A stretch of 64,000 nucleotides of DNA from KBS50 sp042666615. Lineage in GTDB: Bacteria > Actinomycetota > Actinomycetes > Mycobacteriales > Micromonosporaceae. The DNA is taken from positions 1 through 64,000 of the forward strand of contig NZ_JBHTDD010000018.1 in assembly GCF_042666615.1 (NCBI RefSeq). The letters run 5' to 3'. The notes under the pieces are model-generated. The model searched no databases, was not told where the DNA came from, and saw only the letters and a program-made list of their open reading frames with translations. This document shows, in pieces, positions 18,299 through 25,708 of this stretch (the first letter of the stretch is position 1; each line of letters begins with the position of its first letter). A program made the translations under genes and the position numbers.

Positions 18299-19399
18299 AT
18301 GATCGCCCAACTCCGTGCCCGGATCACCGACTGGACATTCGTCGTACCCGTCGTGGCGTTGATCGTGCTGATCCTCACCTGGGGTCGGGAACTCCCGCCG
18401 GCGGTTGTGGCGGTAACGGCGCTGTTCCTGGCCGGCGCGGTGCTGGCCGCCGTGCACCACGCCGAGGTGGTCGCACATAGGGTCGGCGAACCGTACGGGT
18501 CATTGGTGCTCGCGGTGGCGGTCACGGTGATCGAGGTAGCCCTCATCGTGACACTGATGATCAGCGGGGGTGAGAAGACCCAGTCACTCGCCCGGGACAC
18601 CGTCTTCGCCGCCGTCATGATCACTTGTAACGGCATCCTGGGACTCGCACTGCTGATCGGCGCCCTGCGTCGCCGGGTGGCGATGTTCAACCCGGAGGGC
18701 ACCGGCGGCGCGCTGGCCACCGTGGCCACCCTCGCCACGCTCAGCCTGGTCGTCCCCAACTTCACCACCAGCCGGCCGGGCCCGGAGTTCTCCCCTGCCC
18801 AGCTCGCCTTCGCGGCGGTCGCCTCGCTCGGCCTGTACGGGCTGTTCGTGCTGGTGCAGACCGGACGGCACCGCGACTACTTCCTGCCGGTCGACCGGCA
18901 GGGCGCCGTCGTGCAGGCCGAGGAACACGCCGACCCGCCGTCCAACGGCGCGGCGCTGACCAGCCTGGCCCTGCTCGTCGTGGCGCTGATCGCGGTTGTC
19001 GGGGACGCCAAGACGGTGTCGCCGGCGATCGAGTCGGGGGTGGCCGCGGCGCGGCTGCCACACAGCTTTGTCGGTGTGATCATCGCGCTGCTGGTGCTGC
19101 TGCCGGAGACGCTCGCCGCGTCCCGGGCGGCGCGCAACGACCGAGTGCAGATCAGCCTCAACCTGGCGCTGGGTTCCGCGATGGCGAGCATCGGACTCAC
19201 CATCCCGGCCATCGCCATCGCGTCGATCTGGCTCGACGGACCGCTGTTACTCGGCCTCGGTGGCACCCAGATGACGCTGCTCGCCCTCACCGTCGTCGCT
19301 GGTGTCCTGACCGTCGTCCCCGGGCGGGCGACCCTGTTGCAGGGTGGGGTGCACCTCTCGCTGCTGGCCGCGTTCATCTTCCTCGCCGCCAGCCCGTGA
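18299..19399 (+). CDS. ChaA-type Ca2+(Na+)/H+ antiporter
   Basis: 366 residues, about 11 membrane helices in two inverted halves. Each half carries the cation/proton exchanger signature: GEPYGSLVLAVAVTVIEVAL near residue 65 and LPETLAASRAARND followed by LNLALGSAMASIGLTIPA near 260-300. The acidic residues in these repeats form the transport site in the CaCA superfamily. Ion preference cannot be told from sequence. No partner genes. Confidence 0.85.
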   Translation: MIAQLRARITDWTFVVPVVALIVLILTWGRELPPAVVAVTALFLAGAVLAAVHHAEVVAHRVGEPYGSLVLAVAVTVIEVALIVTLMISGGEKTQSLARDTVFAAVMITCNGILGLALLIGALRRRVAMFNPEGTGGALATVATLATLSLVVPNFTTSRPGPEFSPAQLAFAAVASLGLYGLFVLVQTGRHRDYFLPVDRQGAVVQAEEHADPPSNGAALTSLALLVVALIAVVGDAKTVSPAIESGVAAARLPHSFVGVIIALLVLLPETLAASRAARNDRVQISLNLALGSAMASIGLTIPAIAIASIWLDGPLLLGLGGTQMTLLALTVVAGVLTVVPGRATLLQGGVHLSLLAAFIFLAASP

Positions 19400-19482
19400 C
19401 GAAGCCAGCCGCCCGCCGGGTCGCCGCCGACCCGAGCCGCCGACCCGAGCCGCCGACCCGGATCCCCCGGTCCCAAGATCCA

Positions 19483-19545
19483 CTCGGTGTGCGGCATGTC
19501 GGGCGGTTCCGGCACCGCCAACCCCGCGACATACCGCACACCGAG
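19483..19545. terminator. large cruciform hairpin between convergent genes
   Basis: Arms 19483-19501 and 19527-19545 are complementary over 19 bp with one mismatch. The loop holds a second hairpin, GGCGGT (19502-19507) / ACCGCC (19514-19519). It lies between the stops of the antiporter and the leftward hydrolase and may end both transcripts. Confidence 0.55.
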
Positions 19546-19606
19546 CGGGCCAAGACACCGAGTGGGTCAGGACATCGAGTGGGTCAGGAGATCGAGTGGG
19601 TCAGGA
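19542..19606. repeat. 17-bp tandem repeat, about four copies
   Basis: The unit CGAGTGGGTCAGGA plus 3 nt recurs at 19559, 19576 and 19593 with a 17-bp period; a decayed copy starts at 19542 inside the cruciform arm. Because the left side of the cruciform contains GATCCACTCG, it can pair with any copy. A short GC tandem (GCCGACCCGAGCC, twice) lies just upstream near 19425-19460. Confidence 0.75.
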
Positions 19607-19621
19607 GCGGCCGTACCCCGA

Positions 19622-20425
19622 TCAGCGGTCGCCGACCGCCCCGAGCAGCGCGGCGACGGCCCGGTTGAACTCCTCGGGCCGTTCCAGGTTCGGCATGTGG
19701 CCGGCACCGTGGATCACCGTGAGGCTGGCGCCGGGAATGCGGCCGGTCATCGCCCGCATCTCGTCGACCGTGGTGTAGCCGTCCTCGGTGCCGCCCACCA
19801 CGACGGCCGGCACCGCGACACCGGCGAGCACGTCGGCGTAGTCGGGCCGTTCGGCGCGACCCCGCAGCGCGGCCGCCGCTCCCGCCGCCGGGGTCCCCCG
19901 CATCATCGCCAGCACATGGGCGGCGACCTCCGGCCGGTTCGCGATGGTGTCGGCGGCGAGCATGCGGGGCAGCAACTCGTCCGCGTACGCCGCCATGCCG
20001 TCGCGCAGCACCCGGTCCGCGGTCTCCACCCGCAACTGGCGGCCCTGCTCGGTGTCCGCGGCGTCGGTCGTGTCCGCGAGCAGCAGCCCACGCACCCGCT
20101 CCGGGAACAGCCGCTGGAACTCCATCACGATCTGCCCGCCCATGGACAGTCCACCGAGGACGATTCCGGTCACGCCGAGATGATCGAGCAGTCCGGCGAG
20201 GTCGGTGGCGAAGGTGGTGAGCGGAGTCTTGCCGGGCACGACGCCGCTGGCGCCGTAGCCGCGCAGGTCGGGGGCGATGACCCGGTAGCCCGCCGCGCCG
20301 AACCGCTCGATCTGGGGCCGCCACATGGACCGGTCGAACGGATGCCCGTGCACGAGGACGAGCGGACGACCGTCGCCCGTGTCCTCGTACGCGATGGTGA
20401 TGCCGTTGATCGTTGCGGAAGGCAT
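19622..20425 (-). CDS. alpha/beta hydrolase
   Basis: 267 residues from ATG 20425, preceded by AGGAGG. The oxyanion strand motif HGHPFD, nucleophile elbow GLSMGG (Ser about residue 94), an Asp in GTEDGY and His in GAGHMPN complete the triad. The size and lid region fit the 3-oxoadipate enol-lactonase/haloperoxidase-like branch, but the substrate is unknown. It is divergent from a MocR regulator with a perfect palindrome between them, so it is the likely regulated gene. Confidence 0.88.
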   Translation of the reverse strand: MPSATINGITIAYEDTGDGRPLVLVHGHPFDRSMWRPQIERFGAAGYRVIAPDLRGYGASGVVPGKTPLTTFATDLAGLLDHLGVTGIVLGGLSMGGQIVMEFQRLFPERVRGLLLADTTDAADTEQGRQLRVETADRVLRDGMAAYADELLPRMLAADTIANRPEVAAHVLAMMRGTPAAGAAAALRGRAERPDYADVLAGVAVPAVVVGGTEDGYTTVDEMRAMTGRIPGASLTVIHGAGHMPNLERPEEFNRAVAALLGAVGDR

Positions 20426-20480
20426 CCGCGGACCTCCTCCTGGCCGGGGTTGACGTATCGAGGCTATGAGGGGCAATATT

Positions 20481-20507
20481 CGAGTGCAATACTTCCAATT
20501 GCACTCG
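20481..20507. promoter_or_regulatory. 27-bp palindromic operator of the MocR regulator
   Basis: CGAGTGCAAT (20481-20490) and ATTGCACTCG (20498-20507) are perfect 10-bp inverted repeats with a 7-bp spacer. They lie 5 bp before the MocR start in the 87-bp space shared with the divergent hydrolase. Confidence 0.75.
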
Positions 20508-20512
20508 GAGCA

Positions 20513-21853
20513 ATGAGAGACGACTTCCGGACCATCGCCGACGCGCTGGCGGCCGACATCGCGGCCGGCCGGCTGCGGGCCGGCGCGCGCCTTCCCCCGC
20601 AGCGCCGGTTCGCCCGCGACCGGCGAATCGCCCCGTCCACCGCGGCTCGGGTCTACCAGGAACTGGTCCGGCGCGGCCTGGTGGTCGGCGAGGTGGGACG
20701 TGGGACGTTCGTCCGGGGTGGGGCACCAGCCCCGGAACCGGCACTCGCCGAGCCGGCCGGCACCGCTGTCGACCTGGAGATGAACTTCCCGGCGGTGGAC
20801 GAGCAGGCGGCCCTGCTGGCCGGGGCGCTGCGACCACTGCTCACCCCGGAGGTGCTGGCGGCAGCGGTCCGCCCGGTCGGCGTGGCCGGCACGCCACGGG
20901 CCCGGGACCTGGTCGCCGACCTGCTCACCCGGGACGGCTGGTCCCCCGACCCTCGGCACCTGCTGTTCGCCGGCAACGGGCGGCAAGCGATCGCCGCCGC
21001 CATCGCCGCCCAGGTCCCGTTCGGCGGCCGGCTGGGCGTGGAGGAACTGACCTATCCCGTGGTCAAGGCCCTCGCGACCCGGCTGGGCCTGTCGCTGGTG
21101 CCGATCGCGATGGACGACGACGGCCTGCTGCCCGACGCCCTGCGCGCCGCGCACGCCGCGACCCCGCTGCACGCTGTGTACCTGCAACCGATCCTGCACA
21201 ACCCGGTCGGCGTCACCATGCCACCCCGGCGACGCGCGGAGATCGCCGACGCGCTGCGCGACCTGGCCCTGCCCGCGATCGAGGACGGGATCTACGCCTT
21301 CCTCCGCGACGACCAGTCCCCGCTGGCCGCGCTCGCGCCGGACCTCGTGCTGCTCGTCGACAGCCTGTCCAAGCGCCTCGCGCCGGGACTCAGCCTGGGC
21401 TTCCTCGTGCCGCCCGGCGCCCTTGTCGAACGCGTCGGCACGGCCGTCCGGTCCGGCGGCTGGGCCGCGACCGGGTTCGCCCTGGCCGCCGGCACCGCCG
21501 CGATCGCCGACGGGACGGTGGCCACCGTGCAGCAGGGCAAGCGCCGGGACGCCGCCGCCCGGCAGGCGATCGTCCGGGACGTGCTTGCCGACTTCGACGT
21601 ACGCGCCGGCGCCGGTTCGTACCACTGCTGGTGGCGGTTGCCCGAGCCGTGGCGGGCGGAGACGTTCGTCGCGGCGGCCGCCCGCCGCGGCATCGCCGTC
21701 ACCCCGGCCGCCGCGTTCGCCGTCGGCCGGTCCCGGTCTCCCCACGCGGTACGACTGGCGCTCGCCTCCCCACCCCACACCGCGCTGCGCGGCGCGCTGG
21801 CGACCCTGGCCGGCCTGGCCCGGGGCACGCCGGAGGACGCCGGCATGGAGTGA
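20513..21853 (+). CDS. MocR-type (GntR/aminotransferase fusion) regulator
   Basis: 446 residues from ATG 20513. The N-terminal GntR winged helix spans about residues 1-70 (LPPQRRFARDRRIAPSTAARVYQELVRRGLV). It is followed by a fold-type I aminotransferase-like domain with the PLP-lysine motif DSLSKRLAPGL and the pocket motif HNPVGVTMPP. MocR proteins use PLP or an amino-substrate adduct as effector. A frame extending upstream is not used: the start follows the palindromic operator directly. The gene is about 80 nt upstream of the MFS pump gene. Confidence 0.9.
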   Translation: MRDDFRTIADALAADIAAGRLRAGARLPPQRRFARDRRIAPSTAARVYQELVRRGLVVGEVGRGTFVRGGAPAPEPALAEPAGTAVDLEMNFPAVDEQAALLAGALRPLLTPEVLAAAVRPVGVAGTPRARDLVADLLTRDGWSPDPRHLLFAGNGRQAIAAAIAAQVPFGGRLGVEELTYPVVKALATRLGLSLVPIAMDDDGLLPDALRAAHAATPLHAVYLQPILHNPVGVTMPPRRRAEIADALRDLALPAIEDGIYAFLRDDQSPLAALAPDLVLLVDSLSKRLAPGLSLGFLVPPGALVERVGTAVRSGGWAATGFALAAGTAAIADGTVATVQQGKRRDAAARQAIVRDVLADFDVRAGAGSYHCWWRLPEPWRAETFVAAAARRGIAVTPAAAFAVGRSRSPHAVRLALASPPHTALRGALATLAGLARGTPEDAGME

Positions 21854-21933
21854 GCCGTGTCGGATCCCGCCGATCCACTCCGACCTCTCCACACGAGGGC
21901 CCCGAGCGGGCGCGCGACGGAGAGGACGAAGCG

Positions 21934-23619
21934 ATGCACGAGGTGATACCGACCCACCCGGTGGTCCGGGCCGGTCGCCGGGAATGGCTCGGACTGGCGG
22001 CACTGGCCCTGCCCACCCTGCTGGTGGCGCTGGACATCGGGGCATTGTTCCTGGCGCTGCCGCACCTGAGCGCCGACCTCGGAGTAACCAGCAGCCAGCA
22101 GCTCTGGATCTCCGACGCGTACGGCTTCCTGCTCGCCGGGTTCCTGGTCACCATGGGGACGCTCGGTGACCGGATCGGCCGTCGCCGGCTGCTGCTGATC
22201 GGCGCGGTGGCTTTCACCGCCGCCTCGGTCCTGGCCGCCTACGCACCAGGCGCCGGTTGGCTCATCGTGGCGCGGGCGCTGCTCGGCGTGGCCGGAGCCA
22301 GCATCTCTCCGTCCACCCTCGCCCTGATCAGCAACATGTTCCGCGACAGTCGGCAGCGCGCCCGGGCCATCTCGCTCTGGGCCGCCTGCCAGTTCGGCGG
22401 CGCCGCACTCGGACCGGTGGTCGGTGGCCTCCTGCTCGAACACTTCTGGTGGGGCTCGGTCTTCCTGCTCGCCGTTCCCGTGATGGTGGTGCTGCTGGTG
22501 GTCGGTCCGATGCTGCTGCCCGAGTACCGCAACCCGGACGCCGGCCGGCTCGACCTGCTCAGCGTGCTGCTCTCGCTGGGCGCGATCCTGCCCGTCGTGT
22601 ACGGCGTGAAGGAGTTCGCGGTGGGCGGCGGGACCGGCCCGGTCCGGCCCGCCGCGGCGATCGCCGTCGGCCTGGCCGTCGGCGTGGTTTTCGTCCGGCG
22701 GCAGCTCCGCCTCACGAACCCGCTGCTCGACCTGGGGCTGGTGCGGCTCCCGGCGATCCGGGTGGTGCTGCCCGCGATGCTTGTCGCCTCCGGCACCCTC
22801 GCCGGGCTGGGCCTGCTGAGCACCCAGTGGGTGCAGAGCGTCGGCGCGCTCTCGCCGGGCGCGGCCGGCCTGTGGCAGGCGCCCACCGGGCTGGGCATCG
22901 CCGCCGGCACCCTGCTGGCTCCGCTGGCGCTGCGCCGGCTCACCCCGGCCCGGACGATGCTCACCGGCCTGGGCTGCGCCGTCGTGGGGCTCGTCGCGGT
23001 GACCACGGTCGGTAACACCGGTTCGGTGCCGTTGGTGGCGGCCGGGGTCGCCGTCGTCGCGCTCGGGGTCGGGCCGCTGTTCGTGCTCGGCACCGGCATG
23101 GTGGTCGGATCGGCACCACCGGAGCGGGCCGGCTCGGCGGCGTCCGTGTCGGAGACCGTCAACGTGTTCGGTTCCACTCTCGGCATGGCGTTGCTGGGCA
23201 GCGTCGGTGCGGCCGTCTACCGCAGCGGCATGGCCGGGACGCCATGGCCCACGGGCGACCCGCTGGCCGGTCCGGACACCGACGCTGCCCGGGAGACGAT
23301 CGCCGCCGCCACGGTGCTCGCCGGACGGCTACCCGCCGAGCAGGCGGCCGAGTTGCTCGACGCCGCACGGACCGCGTTCACCTCGGCGTTGATCGTCACC
23401 GCCGGCATCGGCGCGACGATCGTCGTCCTGCTCACCGTCGCGCTCGGCCTGGGACTGCGGCGGGACCAGCCGAGTGACCCGACGCCGCCGGCGCCGGCCG
23501 AGCCGGCTCAGCCCGGTGACCCGACGCCGCCGGCGCCGGCCGAGCCGGCTCAGCCCGGTGACCCGACGCCGCCGGCGCCGGCCGAGCCGGCTCAGCCCGG
23601 CGGTCGCCAGGCCGCGTAG
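21934..23619 (+). CDS. MFS multidrug efflux transporter, DHA2 (14-TM) family
   Basis: 561 residues from ATG 21934 with GAGAGGA upstream. The motif-A loop GDRIGRRRLLL follows TM2, motif C is GGAALGPVVGGLL, and 14 hydrophobic helices place it with EmrB/QacA drug:H+ antiporters. The N-terminal TM1 motif LDIGALFLALPHL (usually LDxTIVNVALP) carries the acidic residue of this class. After the last helix comes a low-complexity tail of three identical 14-residue repeats (PTPPAPAEPAQPGD). Its last 28 bp overlap the end of the opposite-strand monooxygenase gene. Confidence 0.9.
   Translation: MHEVIPTHPVVRAGRREWLGLAALALPTLLVALDIGALFLALPHLSADLGVTSSQQLWISDAYGFLLAGFLVTMGTLGDRIGRRRLLLIGAVAFTAASVLAAYAPGAGWLIVARALLGVAGASISPSTLALISNMFRDSRQRARAISLWAACQFGGAALGPVVGGLLLEHFWWGSVFLLAVPVMVVLLVVGPMLLPEYRNPDAGRLDLLSVLLSLGAILPVVYGVKEFAVGGGTGPVRPAAAIAVGLAVGVVFVRRQLRLTNPLLDLGLVRLPAIRVVLPAMLVASGTLAGLGLLSTQWVQSVGALSPGAAGLWQAPTGLGIAAGTLLAPLALRRLTPARTMLTGLGCAVVGLVAVTTVGNTGSVPLVAAGVAVVALGVGPLFVLGTGMVVGSAPPERAGSAASVSETVNVFGSTLGMALLGSVGAAVYRSGMAGTPWPTGDPLAGPDTDAARETIAAATVLAGRLPAEQAAELLDAARTAFTSALIVTAGIGATIVVLLTVALGLGLRRDQPSDPTPPAPAEPAQPGDPTPPAPAEPAQPGDPTPPAPAEPAQPGGRQAA
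23476..23601 (+). repeat. three perfect-looking 42-bp tandem repeats inside the MFS gene
   Basis: Units begin at 23476, 23518 and 23560 and encode D-PTPPAPAEPAQPG. The third copy reaches past the stop codon of the convergent monooxygenase gene (23592-23594). The period is a multiple of three, so copy-number change would keep the frame. Confidence 0.9.
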
Positions 23620-24803
23620 CGGGTCATCGAGCGCAGCGCGGCGCTCGGCGGGGTCATCCGCATCGCCGCGTCGCGCATCGCCACCAGCACCGGATTCGCC
23701 AGTTGCTGGCCCATCCGGCCGATCCGAGCCGAGGCGCGGGCGACCTCCTGGGAGCGGGGCCGGCGCGTCCGGTCGTACGAGGCGAGCGCGGCAGCCAGGT
23801 CGGAGCCGCCCGCGGTCGCGTTGTGGTGCTGCCCCGCGTCGGCCGGGACTCCGCAGGTGGCGGCCAGGATCACGGCGTCCTCCAGGGCCTGGGCGGCTCC
23901 CTGCCCGAGGTTCGGCGTCATCGCGTGCGCCGCGTCACCGAGGATGGCGACCCGGCCGGCGACGTAGCTGGGCAACGGCGTGGCGAGATGGTGCAGGTCG
24001 TCCCGGAGCACCGCGTCCGGCTCGGTGGCGGCGAGCAGCGCCGGGATCGGATCGTGCCAGGAGCCGAACCGGTCCCGCACCGTGGCGAGTTCGTCCGGCC
24101 GGCGGTCACCGGGCGGCGAGTTGACCGCGCCGAACCAGTAGATCCGGTTACCGCCGATCGGGACCATCCCGAACTCGGCGCCCGGTCCCCACGTGATGGC
24201 CACCGGCATCGGCCCGTCGACCGCCACGACACCTCGCCACGCGGTGGTGCCCGCGTACACCGGGTCCGGCAGGTCCGGCCAGAGTTTGCCGCGGACCGTG
24301 CTCCAGATGCCGTCGGCGGCCACCACCAGTTCGGCGGTCATCTTCTCCGGCGCGTCGGCACGGCGGACGTGGACGGTGGCGAGGGCGGCCGGATCTCTCG
24401 GGTCGCCGGGATCGACGTCCACCACCTCGGCACCGGTCACCAGCGCCGCCGCCGGGAGCGCCGAACGCAGCACCTCGTGCAGGTCGGCGCGGTGGATGCC
24501 GATCGCGTCGGTGCCCAGCACCCGGACCATGTCCGCGTGGTCCACCCGGGACAACCACCGGCCACGCCGGTCGCGCACGCCGCCGGTGGCCCCCGTTGCC
24601 CCGGCGGCGCACGCGGCCTCGGCGAGCCCGAGCGATTCCAGCGCGCGCACCGCGTTCGCCTGCAGCGTGATGCCGGCACCCACCGCCCGGATCTCGGCCG
24701 CCCGTTCCAGGACCGTGACCTGCGACCCCCCACGGTGCAGGGCGACCGCGGCGGCGAGCCCGCCGATGCCGCCGCCGATCACGACGGCGTTGCGCACGCT
24801 CAT
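23592..24803 (-). CDS. FAD-dependent monooxygenase (UbiH/salicylate-hydroxylase class)
   Basis: 403 residues. The Rossmann dinucleotide motif VVIGGGIGGLAAAVAL is at the N-terminus, VVAADGIWSTVR (the DG motif) lies near the middle, and GDAAHAMTPNLGQGAAQALEDA (the GD motif) at about 285-305. This is the class A flavoprotein hydroxylase pattern for aromatic compounds or drugs. AAGGAG sits 7 nt before the ATG and overlaps the TetR-type operator, so the divergent TetR gene should repress it. Substrate unknown. Confidence 0.9.
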   Translation of the reverse strand: MSVRNAVVIGGGIGGLAAAVALHRGGSQVTVLERAAEIRAVGAGITLQANAVRALESLGLAEAACAAGATGATGGVRDRRGRWLSRVDHADMVRVLGTDAIGIHRADLHEVLRSALPAAALVTGAEVVDVDPGDPRDPAALATVHVRRADAPEKMTAELVVAADGIWSTVRGKLWPDLPDPVYAGTTAWRGVVAVDGPMPVAITWGPGAEFGMVPIGGNRIYWFGAVNSPPGDRRPDELATVRDRFGSWHDPIPALLAATEPDAVLRDDLHHLATPLPSYVAGRVAILGDAAHAMTPNLGQGAAQALEDAVILAATCGVPADAGQHHNATAGGSDLAAALASYDRTRRPRSQEVARASARIGRMGQQLANPVLVAMRDAAMRMTPPSAALRSMTRYAAWRPPG

Positions 24804-24816
24804 CTCTCATCACTCC

Positions 24817-24854
24817 TTCTACAGATGTAGAAGTGGCATACTACATCCGTAGAA
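24817..24854. promoter_or_regulatory. two TetR-type operator sites
   Basis: Site 1: TTCTACA GA TGTAGAA (24817-24832), a perfect palindrome. Site 2: TACTACATCCGTAGAA (24839-24854), an imperfect copy. The centres are 22 bp apart, about two helical turns. Site 1 overlaps the ribosome-binding region of the monooxygenase; site 2 lies 22 bp before the TetR start. Confidence 0.75.
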
Positions 24855-24876
24855 CGGCCGACGGAAGGGGTGCGAC

Positions 24877-25512
24877 GTGGCGGCACGCGGTGACCGGATC
24901 GCGCTGCTCGCGGACGCCGCGATCGAGATCGTCGCCGAGGGCGGCATGCGCGGGCTGACCCACCGGGCCGTCGACGCGCGAGCCGGCGTACCGCTGGGCA
25001 CCACCTCCGCGTACCTGCGGACCCGCCGGGCGCTCGTCGAGGCGGTGGTGCGGCGCGTCGCCGACCTCGACCGGGCCGACCTGGCGGCCAACCAGCTCCC
25101 CGACGGACCGGAACCGCCGGTGGACCCGACCCCGCTGTCCACCGCCGACCTCGACCACCTCGCCACCGGCATCGCGGCCACCCTGGACGCCTGGCTCAGC
25201 ACCGGGAGGCAGCGGACCCTGGCCCGGTACGCCTGCCTGCTGGAGGCCAACCACCATCCCGAGTTGCGGCGAATCCTGGCGCACGGCGACGCCTCCCGCG
25301 CGCAGGCCCGGGCCCTACTCGGCCGGATGGGACACCCACGCCCGGACCGGGCCGGCGTCTGGTTCGTCTCCTTCGTCGACGGCCTGCTGTTCGACCGGCT
25401 CATCGGCGCCGGGGCCCGCACCGCACCGCCACCGGGCACCCCGGAGCACCGGGCCGACCTGCGGGACGCCATCCGGACGCTGCTGCACGCCATGGCCGAG
25501 CCGGTCAACTGA
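24877..25512 (+). CDS. TetR-family repressor
   Basis: 211 residues from a GTG. The N-terminal helix-turn-helix (AIEIVAEGGMRGLTHRAVDARAGVPLGTTSAYLRTRRAL) spans about residues 15-55; the rest is the all-helical ligand-binding domain. It is divergent from the FAD monooxygenase with paired palindromes between, so it most likely represses that gene and itself. The MFS pump converges on the monooxygenase and might belong to the same resistance unit, but no matching operator was seen before it. Confidence 0.88.
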   Translation: MAARGDRIALLADAAIEIVAEGGMRGLTHRAVDARAGVPLGTTSAYLRTRRALVEAVVRRVADLDRADLAANQLPDGPEPPVDPTPLSTADLDHLATGIAATLDAWLSTGRQRTLARYACLLEANHHPELRRILAHGDASRAQARALLGRMGHPRPDRAGVWFVSFVDGLLFDRLIGAGARTAPPPGTPEHRADLRDAIRTLLHAMAEPVN

Positions 25513-25708
25513 GCCACAGACGACCCGGCGGCGGGCCCGAGCCGGGCGATGATCACGTCATTCGGGCGGCGGGTAACCTGGGGCCCGATGTCACAGTCCC
25601 GGGCCGGCCAGCGACTTTGACACAGGCCCGGTCGTCGATTCCGCCGGTGCTCCGGCACCGGTAGCCTCGACACAGGATTCCCTCCGACCGAACCCACCGA
25701 GTGGAGCC
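25513..25708 (+). other. intergenic region before the T7SS locus, with a hairpin
   Basis: A TTGACA is at 25617-25622 but no good -10 follows at 16-18 bp. CCGGTGC (25644-25650) pairs with GCACCGG (25655-25661), a 7-bp stem just before the EccA-like gene; it could be an operator or part of the leader. Promoter not assigned. Confidence 0.4.

Noticed and set aside
23476..23601. Tandem repeat considered as a CRISPR-like array
   Set aside because: Units are contiguous with no spacers and encode an in-frame Pro/Ala repeat.
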